This document shows positions 25,224 to 34,099 of a stretch of DNA of 64,000 nt, in pieces (within the stretch, counting starts at the first letter, position 1; each line of letters opens with the position of its first letter). Position numbers and translations under genes: made by a program. The notes under the pieces were generated by a model. The model was not told where the DNA came from. It ran no database searches and saw nothing but the letters and a program-made list of their open reading frames with translations. The DNA is from Acidimicrobiia bacterium. Lineage in GTDB: Bacteria; Actinomycetota; Acidimicrobiia; Spongiisociales; UBA5794. The stretch covers positions 1-64,000 of the forward strand of contig JASJDZ010000001.1 in assembly GCA_030065575.1 (NCBI GenBank). The letters are read 5' to 3'.

Positions 25224-27986
25224 TCAACCCGTGTTGCGCAGGCCGGCAGCGAGGCCGTTGACGGTCAACAGAAGCGCCCGCCGTAGGTCGGGATCCTTGT
25301 CTGCGCCCTGGCGGGAACGCTCTAGTAGAGATACCTGGAGATAGCTGATCGGATCGAGATAGGTATCACGAACAGCCAGCGTTCGCTTCAGCACGGGATA
25401 TCGGTCCAGCAGCTCATCATCGCCGGTGATGCGCAGGATCTCGGCGACGGTCAACTCGTACTCGGTACGGATTGCCTCGAAGAGATGCAGGTTCTTTGCC
25501 TCCACGAGCGCACCGACGTATTGCGCAGCGACCGTCAAATCGGTCTTGGAAAGGGTCATTTCCACGTTGGAGACAAATGCTCGGAAGAACGGCCATTCGC
25601 GATACATCGAGTCGATCGCATCGCCTTCGCCGGCCTCCCGCGCTGCCGCCAAGCCCGTACCGACGCCAAACCATCCGGGTACCACCTGGCGGGACTGGGT
25701 CCAGCCGAACACCCAGGGAATCGCCCGCATGCCATCGAGGCCCACATTGTCATTGCCACCACCGGGCCGTCGGGCGGGCCGGGATCCGATGTTCATTGCC
25801 CCGAGCTCTTCGACCGGGGTCGACGTGAGGAAGTACTCGACCAGGCCCGGCGTCTCTATCAGTTGGCGGTACTTGGCGTATGCGGCATCGGAGACCTGAT
25901 CCATGGTGCGATCCCACAGATCGAGAACTTCTTGGGGCTGCCGGGAGCTGCGGTGAAGCAGCGAGGCCTGCAGCGTTGCTGCCAGCTGCACCTCGAGGTT
26001 GATCGAGGCGAGCTCAGGGAGCCCGTACTTGTCGGCGATTACCTCGCCCTGCTCGGTGATCTTGATGCGGCCGTCGATGGTGCCCCAGGGCTGCGCCATG
26101 ATTGCCTCCCCGGTCGGCCCTCCACCCCTTCCGACAGTGCCTCCCCGGCCGTGGAACAAACGTAGTTCAACACCGTGCCGGCGGGCCACATCACGCAGAT
26201 CGCGCGAGGCGCGATACAGCCCCCATTGCGACGCAGTCAGGCCGCCATGCTTGCTGGAATCGGAGTAGCCGAGCATGACCTCCTGAATATCGCCACGCAC
26301 CGACACAATCGAGCGATAGGCATCGCTGCGGAGCATTTGATCCAGCAGCTCGCCGGCGCTCCTGACCTCGTCGATGGTCTCGAACAGCGGGACAAAACCG
26401 ACCCGGGCGATGCCCGAATGCAGATCGATCAAGCCGGCTTCCCGGGCCAGCACGACCGCAGCGAGCACATCGTCCGCGCCCCGGGTCTCCGAGATGATGT
26501 AGCTCTCGATCACATCATCACCGAAACGGTCCAGAGCCGTGCGAACACCGTGGAACGTGTCGAGCGTACGCTTGGCCTCGCCTTCGAGGACGGTGACCAG
26601 AGGCGCCAGCGGACGCCGCCCGGACAACTCGCGATCGAGCCGATCCAGCCGATCGGTTCGCTCCAGGTCCAGGTAGTCGCCCTCCCCCAGCCGCGAATAG
26701 AGATCGGCCAGTGTCAGGTGATGCTTGGTTGCATGCTCGCGAACATCCATCGTCGCCAACCGGAACCCGAATACGGCCACTCGCCGAATGAGCCGACGCA
26801 GGATCCCGTCGGCAATGAGCTCCCCACGCGCCTGACGTAGCGAACGGTCCATCACTGCCAACTCATCGAGGAGCTCACCAGGATCTGCGTAGTCGAAGCC
26901 CGGTTGACGAACCGCCCCATCGGCAATCCTCTGCCGCGTGTTGACCAGGCGCTGATGTATGTAGGCGGCCTTCTGGCGATAGGCCTCGCCCGCCGATAGC
27001 CGGCTGAAGCGCTGGTGGACGGCCGGCATCAGCTCGGCGTCGGCGGCAAGCGATTCTCGCAACTCTTCGCTGATGTCGACGAGGCGCTCCGAAGTGCTCA
27101 GTTCGCGAGCGAAATCCTCAACCGCGCCGATGAGGCCGCGCAATGCGTGCTCATGCTGTGCTTCCAGCACAGCGAGGGTGGTCGCCGCAGTTACGTTTGG
27201 ATTGCCGTCACGATCGCCGCCAACCCAGGTTCCGAAATGCAGCGGCCGGGCATCAAGCGGCAACTGGGCACCGGCACGCCCCAGCTGAAACTCGAGCTCG
27301 TCGAACAGGTCGGGAGCAACCTCGCGGAAGATCTGATCGAAGTAGTCGAGCACGGTCCGCGCCTCATCGTTTGGACTCGGCCGCTGGATGCGCAGCTCAT
27401 CGGTTTGCCAGATGAGATCAATCAGCTCGGCCAGTTGCCGCTCCGAGCGAGCTCGTTCGGCATCGCTCAGCTGAGGATCGGCCCGCTGCTCCAGAATGGC
27501 TGCGAGTCTGATGATCTTGGTGCGAATAGAACGCCGCGCTGCCTCGGTGGGGTGTGCGGTGAACACCGGCCGAACATCAAGCCGGTTTGCGACCTCTTGC
27601 ACCAGTGCGGAAGGCACTGGCTCGGCAATGATGCGGTCAACTGCGTCGGCCAGCAACCCATGCTGCCGCTCCCCCTGCATCGCTCGGTGGTCGAGCCGGT
27701 AGGTCTGCTCCGCAACATTCGCCAGGTAGAAGTAAGTAGTGAAGGCTCGCACCAGCGATATGACTGTGGCCAGGTCGAGCTGGCCAAGCAACTCGAGCAG
27801 CTCCGCCCGGGAAGGCGCAGTGTCATCGCCCTCGTCGAAACTGCGCACACGCTTGACCAGCGCTCGCACTTCCTCGACCAACTCGAGCAGGTGCTCGCCC
27901 TCCTGACGAACCAGCGTCTCGCCGAGCAGGTTGCCGAGCAATCGGATCTCGGACCGCAGCTCCTTGGAGTCTCTCGTGGCAGCCAT
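25224..27986 (-). CDS. ppc: Phosphoenolpyruvate carboxylase
   Basis: 920 aa, full length. Carboxylates PEP with bicarbonate to oxaloacetate, replenishing the TCA cycle. Catalytic His in VFTAHPTEAARRSI, Arg/Lys region in GYSDSSKHGGLTASQW, the phosphate loop FHGRGGTVGRGGGPTGEAI, and the invariant C-terminal NGLAAGLRNTG. Starts one base after the stop of the upstream unknown gene without a Shine-Dalgarno sequence, so it is probably translated by coupling. Confidence 0.97.
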   Translation of the reverse strand: MAATRDSKELRSEIRLLGNLLGETLVRQEGEHLLELVEEVRALVKRVRSFDEGDDTAPSRAELLELLGQLDLATVISLVRAFTTYFYLANVAEQTYRLDHRAMQGERQHGLLADAVDRIIAEPVPSALVQEVANRLDVRPVFTAHPTEAARRSIRTKIIRLAAILEQRADPQLSDAERARSERQLAELIDLIWQTDELRIQRPSPNDEARTVLDYFDQIFREVAPDLFDELEFQLGRAGAQLPLDARPLHFGTWVGGDRDGNPNVTAATTLAVLEAQHEHALRGLIGAVEDFARELSTSERLVDISEELRESLAADAELMPAVHQRFSRLSAGEAYRQKAAYIHQRLVNTRQRIADGAVRQPGFDYADPGELLDELAVMDRSLRQARGELIADGILRRLIRRVAVFGFRLATMDVREHATKHHLTLADLYSRLGEGDYLDLERTDRLDRLDRELSGRRPLAPLVTVLEGEAKRTLDTFHGVRTALDRFGDDVIESYIISETRGADDVLAAVVLAREAGLIDLHSGIARVGFVPLFETIDEVRSAGELLDQMLRSDAYRSIVSVRGDIQEVMLGYSDSSKHGGLTASQWGLYRASRDLRDVARRHGVELRLFHGRGGTVGRGGGPTGEAIMAQPWGTIDGRIKITEQGEVIADKYGLPELASINLEVQLAATLQASLLHRSSRQPQEVLDLWDRTMDQVSDAAYAKYRQLIETPGLVEYFLTSTPVEELGAMNIGSRPARRPGGGNDNVGLDGMRAIPWVFGWTQSRQVVPGWFGVGTGLAAAREAGEGDAIDSMYREWPFFRAFVSNVEMTLSKTDLTVAAQYVGALVEAKNLHLFEAIRTEYELTVAEILRITGDDELLDRYPVLKRTLAVRDTYLDPISYLQVSLLERSRQGADKDPDLRRALLLTVNGLAAGLRNTG

Positions 27987-27987
27987 G

Positions 27988-28740
27988 TCAGTTGCTGAAA
28001 GCCAGAGATTGAGCGCGGCCCCAGCGCCGGATCAGGTTCTGATAGAAGTCCGCGGCGCGCTCCAGGTCGCCTTGCTCCAGGGCAAGGAGCGAAGCCGCGA
28101 CGTCGGCTGCCGATTCATCGAGGATGAGATCTCCTTCGCTGAACAGCTCGGCAACCGACCCGTAGTCGAGCTCCAGCATCGCATCGGCCGGGAAATCGTC
28201 CAGCCAGGAAACCAGGGAGCGGAGCTGACCGACCACTCCGGGATCGAACCCGGCCCCCGACACAATGTCTACCGCACGCTCCACCCGGCTCTGCGCCTCG
28301 GTCATCGAGGTCCGGTAGCGGATCGAAATCGTGTCACCGCGCTCGACGACTTGCCGCTCCTCGTGGAGGAACGCGGCAAACCAGCGGATCGGCACATGCC
28401 AGGGCGAAGTAAGGATGTAAGACCGCATAGTCGGATCGGAGTCACGCAGGTTCTCGAGTTGCGCACCCGCATCGACAACGTGTTTCTGGGGAATGAGCCC
28501 CGCCTCGGGGAAGGCGTTGTTGAACGCGAGCAGTCCTTCGAGCTTGCGCAGCCGGAAGTGGCGCGGGCATACGTACTCGTTGCCTTCCCAGTTGGCGGTG
28601 AAGGCGTCATTCGCCTCGTTCTCTCTCCAGAGGAATAGCGGATCGCCCTGCCATGATTCCGGGGCAAGCCCGGTCGCTTGCGCGTACGGCGGTAGAGATG
28701 TTGCCGGCAGATATGAGCGCAGGTAGGACACACGAACCAT
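27988..28740 (-). CDS. Conserved-looking protein of unknown function, coupled to ppc
   Basis: 250 aa, no signal peptide or TM helix. N-terminal stretch MVRVSYLRSYLPATSLPP, then a region rich in aromatic residues with YVCPRHFRLRKLEGLLAFN and a helical acidic C-terminus. I recognise no domain. Its stop is one base from the ppc start, which suggests shared regulation or a physical link to PEP carboxylase. Transcription appears leaderless. Confidence 0.7.
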   Translation of the reverse strand: MVRVSYLRSYLPATSLPPYAQATGLAPESWQGDPLFLWRENEANDAFTANWEGNEYVCPRHFRLRKLEGLLAFNNAFPEAGLIPQKHVVDAGAQLENLRDSDPTMRSYILTSPWHVPIRWFAAFLHEERQVVERGDTISIRYRTSMTEAQSRVERAVDIVSGAGFDPGVVGQLRSLVSWLDDFPADAMLELDYGSVAELFSEGDLILDESAADVAASLLALEQGDLERAADFYQNLIRRWGRAQSLAFSN

Positions 28741-28746
28741 GGCCCG

Positions 28747-28752
28747 ATCCTA
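28747..28752 (-). promoter_or_regulatory. Leaderless -10 box
   Basis: Minus-strand TAGGAT, 6 nt before the ATG at 28740; probable promoter of the unknown-ppc operon. Confidence 0.5.
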
Positions 28753-28912
28753 AACAACTCGCTCGGGCCCGCTTCACGAAATAGCTGCGGATCTCAGGGC
28801 AGGAAGCCGCGCCCGGCCACCGCTTGTGAGGCTCAAATTGGCGATCAGCCACTACTATTCGGTTGTCCCAGAGGCTGAGCGACGGGTTCTTGCCGTCTGA
28901 AAGGAGCAAGAG

Positions 28913-29983
28913 TTGGGGGTATTCGAGGCGATAGCCTCCGACACCCACGAAGAGGTGCTCTACGGGTATGACGCGGTATCGGGCCTGAAGGCGATAATCG
29001 CCATACACTCCACTGCACTTGGTCCCGCTCTCGGCGGGACTCGCTTTTATCCATACCCCGACGAGGACGCAGCATTGCGAGACGTCCTCCGCCTCGCCAA
29101 AGGTATGACTTACAAATCGGCTGCGGCCGGACTCGACCTCGGAGGAGGCAAGGCAGCGATCATCGGCGATCCGGCGACCCTCCGGTCCGAGCGGCTTCTC
29201 CGCTCGTTCGGCCGTCTCGTCGACTCGCTGGGCGGCCGCTACATAACCGCTGAGGACGTCGGCACCACTACCAGCGACATGATCACGATCGCAACGGAGA
29301 CCAAGTGGGTGACGGGCCTTCCCGAGGCCCACGGTGGATCGGGAGATCCGTCCCCGGCCACCGCCCGGGGAGTGCTTGCCTCCATGCGGGCCGTCTCGGA
29401 ATACCTGTGGGACACCGATGATCTCTCCGATCGGACCGTGGCCGTGCAGGGCGTTGGCAAGGTGGGTGCGAACCTCGTGGAACGGCTGACCAAGGCGGGA
29501 GCCAAGACGATCATCGCCGACGTCAACAGCGAAGCGCTCGAGTCCGTGACTGCCGCACACGGATCAAGGGTGGTCTCCGTAGATGAAATCTTCGCCGTCG
29601 AGTGCGACTTCTTTGCCCCGTGCGCTATGGGCAGCGTCATCAACCGGTCCACCGCCGACCGCTTGCGCTGCCGGGCAGTCGTGGGGTCTGCCAACAACCA
29701 GCTAGAGAGTGACGACATGGCAGGCCGGCTCGCCGAACGGGGCATCCTCTATGCCCCCGACTTTGTGGCTAACGCCGGCGGCATCATCAACATCGCCCAC
29801 GAGTTCCGCGGCTACGACTGGAGGAGAGCAGCAACGGCCATCGACCGCATCCACGAGAACACAGCAACCGTACTGGCGACGGCGGAGGCACAGGGCATCA
29901 ACCCCAATGCCGCCGCCGTTGCGGTGGCCGAACAACGCATTGCGAGGATCGGGACCATCAAGCTGAAGAGGCGCGGCCGGTAG
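28913..29983 (+). CDS. Leucine/valine/phenylalanine dehydrogenase
   Basis: 356 aa, TTG start behind AAGGAG. Catalyses NAD-dependent reversible oxidative deamination of branched-chain amino acids to 2-oxo acids. N-terminal substrate domain with GPALGGTRFYPY, catalytic Lys motif AKGMTYKSAAAGLDLGGGKA, then the Rossmann domain with VAVQGVGKVGANL and the family-typical NNQL and DFVANAGGIINI. The next gene, 8 nt downstream, encodes the enzyme that consumes the product oxo acids, so the pair forms a degradation operon for Leu/Ile/Val. Confidence 0.92.
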   Translation: MGVFEAIASDTHEEVLYGYDAVSGLKAIIAIHSTALGPALGGTRFYPYPDEDAALRDVLRLAKGMTYKSAAAGLDLGGGKAAIIGDPATLRSERLLRSFGRLVDSLGGRYITAEDVGTTTSDMITIATETKWVTGLPEAHGGSGDPSPATARGVLASMRAVSEYLWDTDDLSDRTVAVQGVGKVGANLVERLTKAGAKTIIADVNSEALESVTAAHGSRVVSVDEIFAVECDFFAPCAMGSVINRSTADRLRCRAVVGSANNQLESDDMAGRLAERGILYAPDFVANAGGIINIAHEFRGYDWRRAATAIDRIHENTATVLATAEAQGINPNAAAVAVAEQRIARIGTIKLKRRGR

Positions 29984-29991
29984 GAGGACCA

Positions 29992-32019
29992 GTGTTGGAG
30001 ATCGACAGCGTGCAGGATCACAGTGCCCTCGGCCTGACCGAGGAACAGCTTCTCGACATGTATCGCAAGATGCTGCTCGCCCGCAAGCTCGACGAGCGCG
30101 TCTGGGCACTGAATCGCCAGGGCCGGGTGCCGTTCGTCGTATCGGTCGCCGGACACGAGGGCACTCAGGTCGGCGCCGCGTTCGCTATCGATCCCGAGAG
30201 GGATTGGTCACTGCCGTACTACCGCGACCTTGCCTTCAACCTGGCGCTCGGCGTCTCTCCGACCGAAGTCTTTCTCGGGGTGCTGGCCAAGGAATCCGAC
30301 CCGGCCAGCGGCGGGCGGCAGATGCCCAGCCATTGGAGCGAACCGGACCTCAACGTCTTCTCCGCTTCCTCAGTGATTGCCACCCAGTTCCCTCACGCTT
30401 GCGGGATTGCCCATCGCATCAAGACCCAGGGTGGCGACGGAGTGGTGCTGGTCTCATCCGGAGAGGGGGCCACTTCGGAGGGCGACTGGCATGAAGCCAT
30501 GAACTTTGCCGGCCTCCACCAACTCCCGGTCATCTTCCTTGTCCAGAACAACCTGTACGCCATATCGACGCCCTCGCAGGAAGAGATTGCGGGCAAGGTA
30601 TCGGAGCGGGCTCACGGCTACGGCGTGCCGGGTGTAGAGGTGGACGGCAATGACATCCTCTCCGTCTACAGGGTGATGTCCACCGCAGTCCAAAGGGCGC
30701 GCGCCGGAGAGGGGCCTTCGCTAATCGAGGCCAAGACCTACCGCTACTACGCCCATACTTCCGATGACGATGACAAGGCCTACCGGACACCCGAGGAGGT
30801 CGAGTTCTGGCGACGCAAGGATCCGATCCTGATTCTCAAGCAGTATCTGGTGGAGTCTCGCCTGCTGGATGAGGATGTGGAAGCGAAGATCGAGCGCGAG
30901 ATCAACGAAGAGGTCGCCGGCGCCGTCGATGAGGCAGAGGCTGCCGCTGAACCGCACGACGCACTGTCGAAGGTCTACGCAAGACCGATCGAGCCCAACG
31001 CTGCTGTTACGGAACCTGAGCCCGAGGGTTCCGGCGAGACGATGAACATGATCACGGCGATCAACCAGGCACTCCATGGTGTGCTCGGCGAGTACGACGA
31101 CGCTGTGGTGTTCGGCGAGGACGTGAGCGACCCCAAGGGCGGCGTGTTCAAGGCAACGGTCGGGCTCACCGACACCTTCGGTCCGGAGAGGTGCTTCAAC
31201 ACCCCATTGGCCGAGGCGCTGATAGTTGGCGTCGGGGTTGGGATCGGAGCTGCCGGTGGCCGCCCCATCGCCGAGATACAGTTCGCCGACTTCGCCCATC
31301 CCGGCTTCGACCAGATCGTCTCTGAGGTGGCCCGCCTCCACTACCGCAGCAACGGTCGCTGGTCGCTCCCACTCGTGATCCGGGTCCCGTACGGCGGGGG
31401 CATTCACGGCGCCCTCTATCACTCGCAGTCGATCGAGGCGTTCTATGCCCACGTCCCCGGTTTGAAGGTGGTCGTGCCGTCGACCCCTGCCGACGCCAAA
31501 GGGCTGCTGTGGGCGGCGGTCGAGGACCCCGACCCGGTGATGGTTCTCGAGCCCAAGAAGCTGTACCGGCTCGCCCAGGGAGCCGTCCCCGATGGTCAAC
31601 ACTCGGTTCCAATCGGTAAGGCGGCGATGCGCCGGACCGGCGATGACCTCACCATCATCGCCTACGGCACCATGGCTCATTTTGCAGTCGAGGCATCCGA
31701 TGTGCTGCGGCAGGAGGACATCGAGGCCGCAGTTCTCGACCTGAGGTCGCTGCGACCGCTCGACTGGCCGTCGATCGAGCAAGCGGTGCAACGCAACGGC
31801 AAAGTGCTGATAGTGCACGAGGACACCCAGTTCGGAGGCTTCGGCGCCGAGGTTGCGGCTCAAATCGCAGAGAAGGCGCTGGACTGGCTCGACGCACCCA
31901 TCCGGCGCTACTGCGCTCCCGAGATCCCGGCCTTCCCCTATTCGGCAGCACTCGAGGAGCAGGTGTTCCCGTCGGTCGAGGGAATCATCGAGAACGCCAG
32001 AGCGCTTGCGGCCTACTGA
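29992..32019 (+). CDS. Fused E1 alpha-beta of branched-chain 2-oxoacid dehydrogenase
   Basis: 675 aa, GTG start behind GGAGGA. Residues about 1-330 are the E1-alpha thiamine-diphosphate domain (GHEGTQVGAAFAI, RDWSLPYYRDLA, GEGATSEGDWHEAMNFA, QNNLYAISTP), followed by an acidic linker (about 305-350), and about 350-675 are E1-beta (NQALHGVLGEYDDAVVFGEDV, FNTPLAEALIVGVGVG, FADFAHPGFDQIV, PYGGGIHGALYHSQSIEA, DLRSLRPLDW). E1-alpha and E1-beta are separate genes in most bacteria. Oxidative decarboxylation of 2-oxoisovalerate and relatives; the E2 lipoyl and E3 partners are not in the window. Confidence 0.92.
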   Translation: MLEIDSVQDHSALGLTEEQLLDMYRKMLLARKLDERVWALNRQGRVPFVVSVAGHEGTQVGAAFAIDPERDWSLPYYRDLAFNLALGVSPTEVFLGVLAKESDPASGGRQMPSHWSEPDLNVFSASSVIATQFPHACGIAHRIKTQGGDGVVLVSSGEGATSEGDWHEAMNFAGLHQLPVIFLVQNNLYAISTPSQEEIAGKVSERAHGYGVPGVEVDGNDILSVYRVMSTAVQRARAGEGPSLIEAKTYRYYAHTSDDDDKAYRTPEEVEFWRRKDPILILKQYLVESRLLDEDVEAKIEREINEEVAGAVDEAEAAAEPHDALSKVYARPIEPNAAVTEPEPEGSGETMNMITAINQALHGVLGEYDDAVVFGEDVSDPKGGVFKATVGLTDTFGPERCFNTPLAEALIVGVGVGIGAAGGRPIAEIQFADFAHPGFDQIVSEVARLHYRSNGRWSLPLVIRVPYGGGIHGALYHSQSIEAFYAHVPGLKVVVPSTPADAKGLLWAAVEDPDPVMVLEPKKLYRLAQGAVPDGQHSVPIGKAAMRRTGDDLTIIAYGTMAHFAVEASDVLRQEDIEAAVLDLRSLRPLDWPSIEQAVQRNGKVLIVHEDTQFGGFGAEVAAQIAEKALDWLDAPIRRYCAPEIPAFPYSAALEEQVFPSVEGIIENARALAAY

Positions 32020-32026
32020 GGTCCTC

Positions 32027-32032
32027 TAACCT
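32027..32032 (+). promoter_or_regulatory. Leaderless -10 box
   Basis: TAACCT, 7 nt before the ATG at 32040, inside the short gap after the E1 gene. Confidence 0.5.
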
Positions 32033-32039
32033 CGCCGCC

Positions 32040-32909
32040 ATGGATGTAACTATCCGGCCGGCGCACGCCGGCGACGAGGAGGCGATTGCCCGGTTCACTG
32101 CGGACACCTTCGAGTGGGGCGACTACGTGTCCGACATGTTTCCGATCTGGCTCGCGTCGGAGGACGGCATCGTGCTCGTCGCCACAGACAGCGACGATTG
32201 CGCCATTGCGGTGGGCCGCGGCCAAATGATGTCTGGCACCGAGTCGTGGCTGCAGGGCACCCGGGTGAGCCCGCAGTGGCGACGACAGGGAGTCGCTTCG
32301 GCGCTGACCGCAGGCCTGGTCGAGTGGGCAAGAGCACGGGGCGCCCGCGTCGCTCGCCTCCTGACCGAGGAATGGAATGAGCCGGCCCGGCACCAAGTCG
32401 CCAAGTCGGGCTTCAAGCAAACCAGCACCTGGGTGGTGGGCGTGCGCACGATCGGCGCGAGCGAGCCGACTACATCCGGCAACGGAGGCCAGCGGGCGAG
32501 GGCCCGGCGCAAACTGGAGCTCGCTCACTCCTCAGAAGCGATCCCCGCATGGGTGTCATGGACATCCGGACCGCTGGTCCGCCCCGCCCGCGGCCTGCAT
32601 GCAGACGGATGGCGCTGGTCCGAACTCACCTCCGAGCACCTGGCGCAAGCCGGCAAGCATGGGTCACTTTGGTCGTCCCAGGCCGGCTGGGTCGTCACCC
32701 GGCGGGACGATGAGGCTCTCTATGTGGAATGGCTCGAGTGCGGGCCCGACGACATCAACGACATGATGCGCTCGGTCGTAGACCTGGCCTTCGAGTCCCG
32801 TGCCGAGATCCTCCGGATCATCGTGCCCGAAGTGGATTGGATGGTGGCCGCGCTGGAGCGGGCTGGGTTCGAGCCCAACCGCATGCTCATCTATGAGATG
32901 GCTCTCTAG
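32040..32909 (+). CDS. GNAT-family acetyltransferase, two-domain
   Basis: 289 aa. N-terminal GNAT domain (about 1-135; VTIRPAHAGDEEAIARF, then the acetyl-CoA loop VSPQWRRQGVASALTAGLVEWARARGA and VAKSGFKQTSTWV). The C-terminal half (about 160-289) repeats GNAT-like elements but lacks an R/Q-x-x-G-x-G/A loop and ends EVDWMVAALERAGFEPNRMLIYEM, suggesting a second, inactive or altered GNAT fold. Substrate unknown. Convergent with glcF, 4-nt overlap. Confidence 0.75.
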   Translation: MDVTIRPAHAGDEEAIARFTADTFEWGDYVSDMFPIWLASEDGIVLVATDSDDCAIAVGRGQMMSGTESWLQGTRVSPQWRRQGVASALTAGLVEWARARGARVARLLTEEWNEPARHQVAKSGFKQTSTWVVGVRTIGASEPTTSGNGGQRARARRKLELAHSSEAIPAWVSWTSGPLVRPARGLHADGWRWSELTSEHLAQAGKHGSLWSSQAGWVVTRRDDEALYVEWLECGPDDINDMMRSVVDLAFESRAEILRIIVPEVDWMVAALERAGFEPNRMLIYEMAL

Positions 32910-34099
32910 CTCAAAGATTCCCAGTAGAGCTCGATGGGATGCACTATCCGATATCCCTTGCCCAGGTGAGAGCGCAGCTGGATCTCGCAGCCGGGGTTGG
33001 CGGAAACGACAGTCGTGAGCCCGGTGGCCTGAATCTCTGCAGCTTTGCTGGCACCGAGCTCGTCGGCGGTTTCATGCTCGTACACCATGTAGAGGCCGGC
33101 GGCACCGCAGCAGAGACCGTCCTGGTCGATCTCAACCGGCGTGTAGCCCGCGGCCCGAACGAGGCGGCGGGGAGCGGCCGTGATGCGCTGCCCGTGGCGC
33201 AAATGGCAGGGGTCCTGCATAGCTACCGGGCCGCGTGCTTCGGCAAAGGTGGGCAGCAACCCGCGGTCGATTAAGGCAGCAACAAATTCCGTGACGTCCC
33301 GGGCTCGCTCGGCTACGGATTCGCCGCCCTCCGCCCACTGGTTGTACTCCTTGAGATGGGCCGAGCACCCGGCAGCATCGGCAACCACGTAGTCGTATCC
33401 GGAGAAGGCCGACACGTTGCGCTGTGCCATCCGGCGTGCCTCCTCGCCGGCTCCTTCATGGGCGGCCAGCGCACCGCAGCACTGCTGCCGTTCCGGGCTG
33501 TGCACCTGGAAGCCTGCCATCTGGAGAACACCGCGAGTCGCATCGTGGACTTCGGGAAACCACTCGTCCATCACACAGCCGGCCAGCAAGGCAACCGAGC
33601 CGGCCGGCTCGGCTGGGGTGTGATCGCGGACACCGAGTACCGAATGAGGGAACACCCGCAGCGGCCGCAGCCCGCGCATCAGGCGCAGCCGTTTGGGAAG
33701 AAAGCCGACTACTCGAAGCTTCTGCAGTATCCCTATGCCGCTGGTGACCAGAGCCAGCAACCACTTCATATTCAGGATGCGACCGGCAAGCAACCGACGG
33801 AGACGGCCGGCCAGCGAAGGCTGGTCCTTCGCCAGTTGCTCTCTAGCGCCGACCAGCATCTCCCCGTAAGGGATCAGCGACGGGCACGCTGCTTCGCAGG
33901 CCAGGCACCCGAGGCAGAAAGACATCATCTCCGCGTAGGTCTCGTCGCTGGGCAGCGCACCCGTGGCGATAGCTCCCATTGCGGCGATGCGCCCCCGCGG
34001 CGAAGCCACCTCATCCCCGGTGAGGCGAAAGGTGGGGCAGTGCGGCAAGCAGAGACCACAAGTCACGCACGCATCTAGTTGAGCCTGGGTCGGATTCAT
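32906..34099 (-). CDS. glcF: Glycolate oxidase iron-sulfur subunit
   Basis: 397 aa. Two 4Fe-4S ferredoxin motifs, CVTCGLCLPHCPTF and CLGCLACEAACPS, near the N-terminus, followed by two CCG domains (QQCCGALAAHEG, GLCCGAAGLY). Third gene of glcDEF; its start overlaps the glcE stop by one base (TGATG). Passes electrons from the flavoproteins to the membrane quinone pool. Confidence 0.93.
   Translation of the reverse strand: MNPTQAQLDACVTCGLCLPHCPTFRLTGDEVASPRGRIAAMGAIATGALPSDETYAEMMSFCLGCLACEAACPSLIPYGEMLVGAREQLAKDQPSLAGRLRRLLAGRILNMKWLLALVTSGIGILQKLRVVGFLPKRLRLMRGLRPLRVFPHSVLGVRDHTPAEPAGSVALLAGCVMDEWFPEVHDATRGVLQMAGFQVHSPERQQCCGALAAHEGAGEEARRMAQRNVSAFSGYDYVVADAAGCSAHLKEYNQWAEGGESVAERARDVTEFVAALIDRGLLPTFAEARGPVAMQDPCHLRHGQRITAAPRRLVRAAGYTPVEIDQDGLCCGAAGLYMVYEHETADELGASKAAEIQATGLTTVVSANPGCEIQLRSHLGKGYRIVHPIELYWESLS

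Noticed and set aside
26175-26840. 221-aa plus-strand frame inside ppc
   Set aside because: Antisense shadow of the ppc gene with no domain features.
30975-31268. 97-aa minus-strand frame within the E1 gene
   Set aside because: Antisense shadow; the plus-strand E1-beta motifs through this stretch are conserved.
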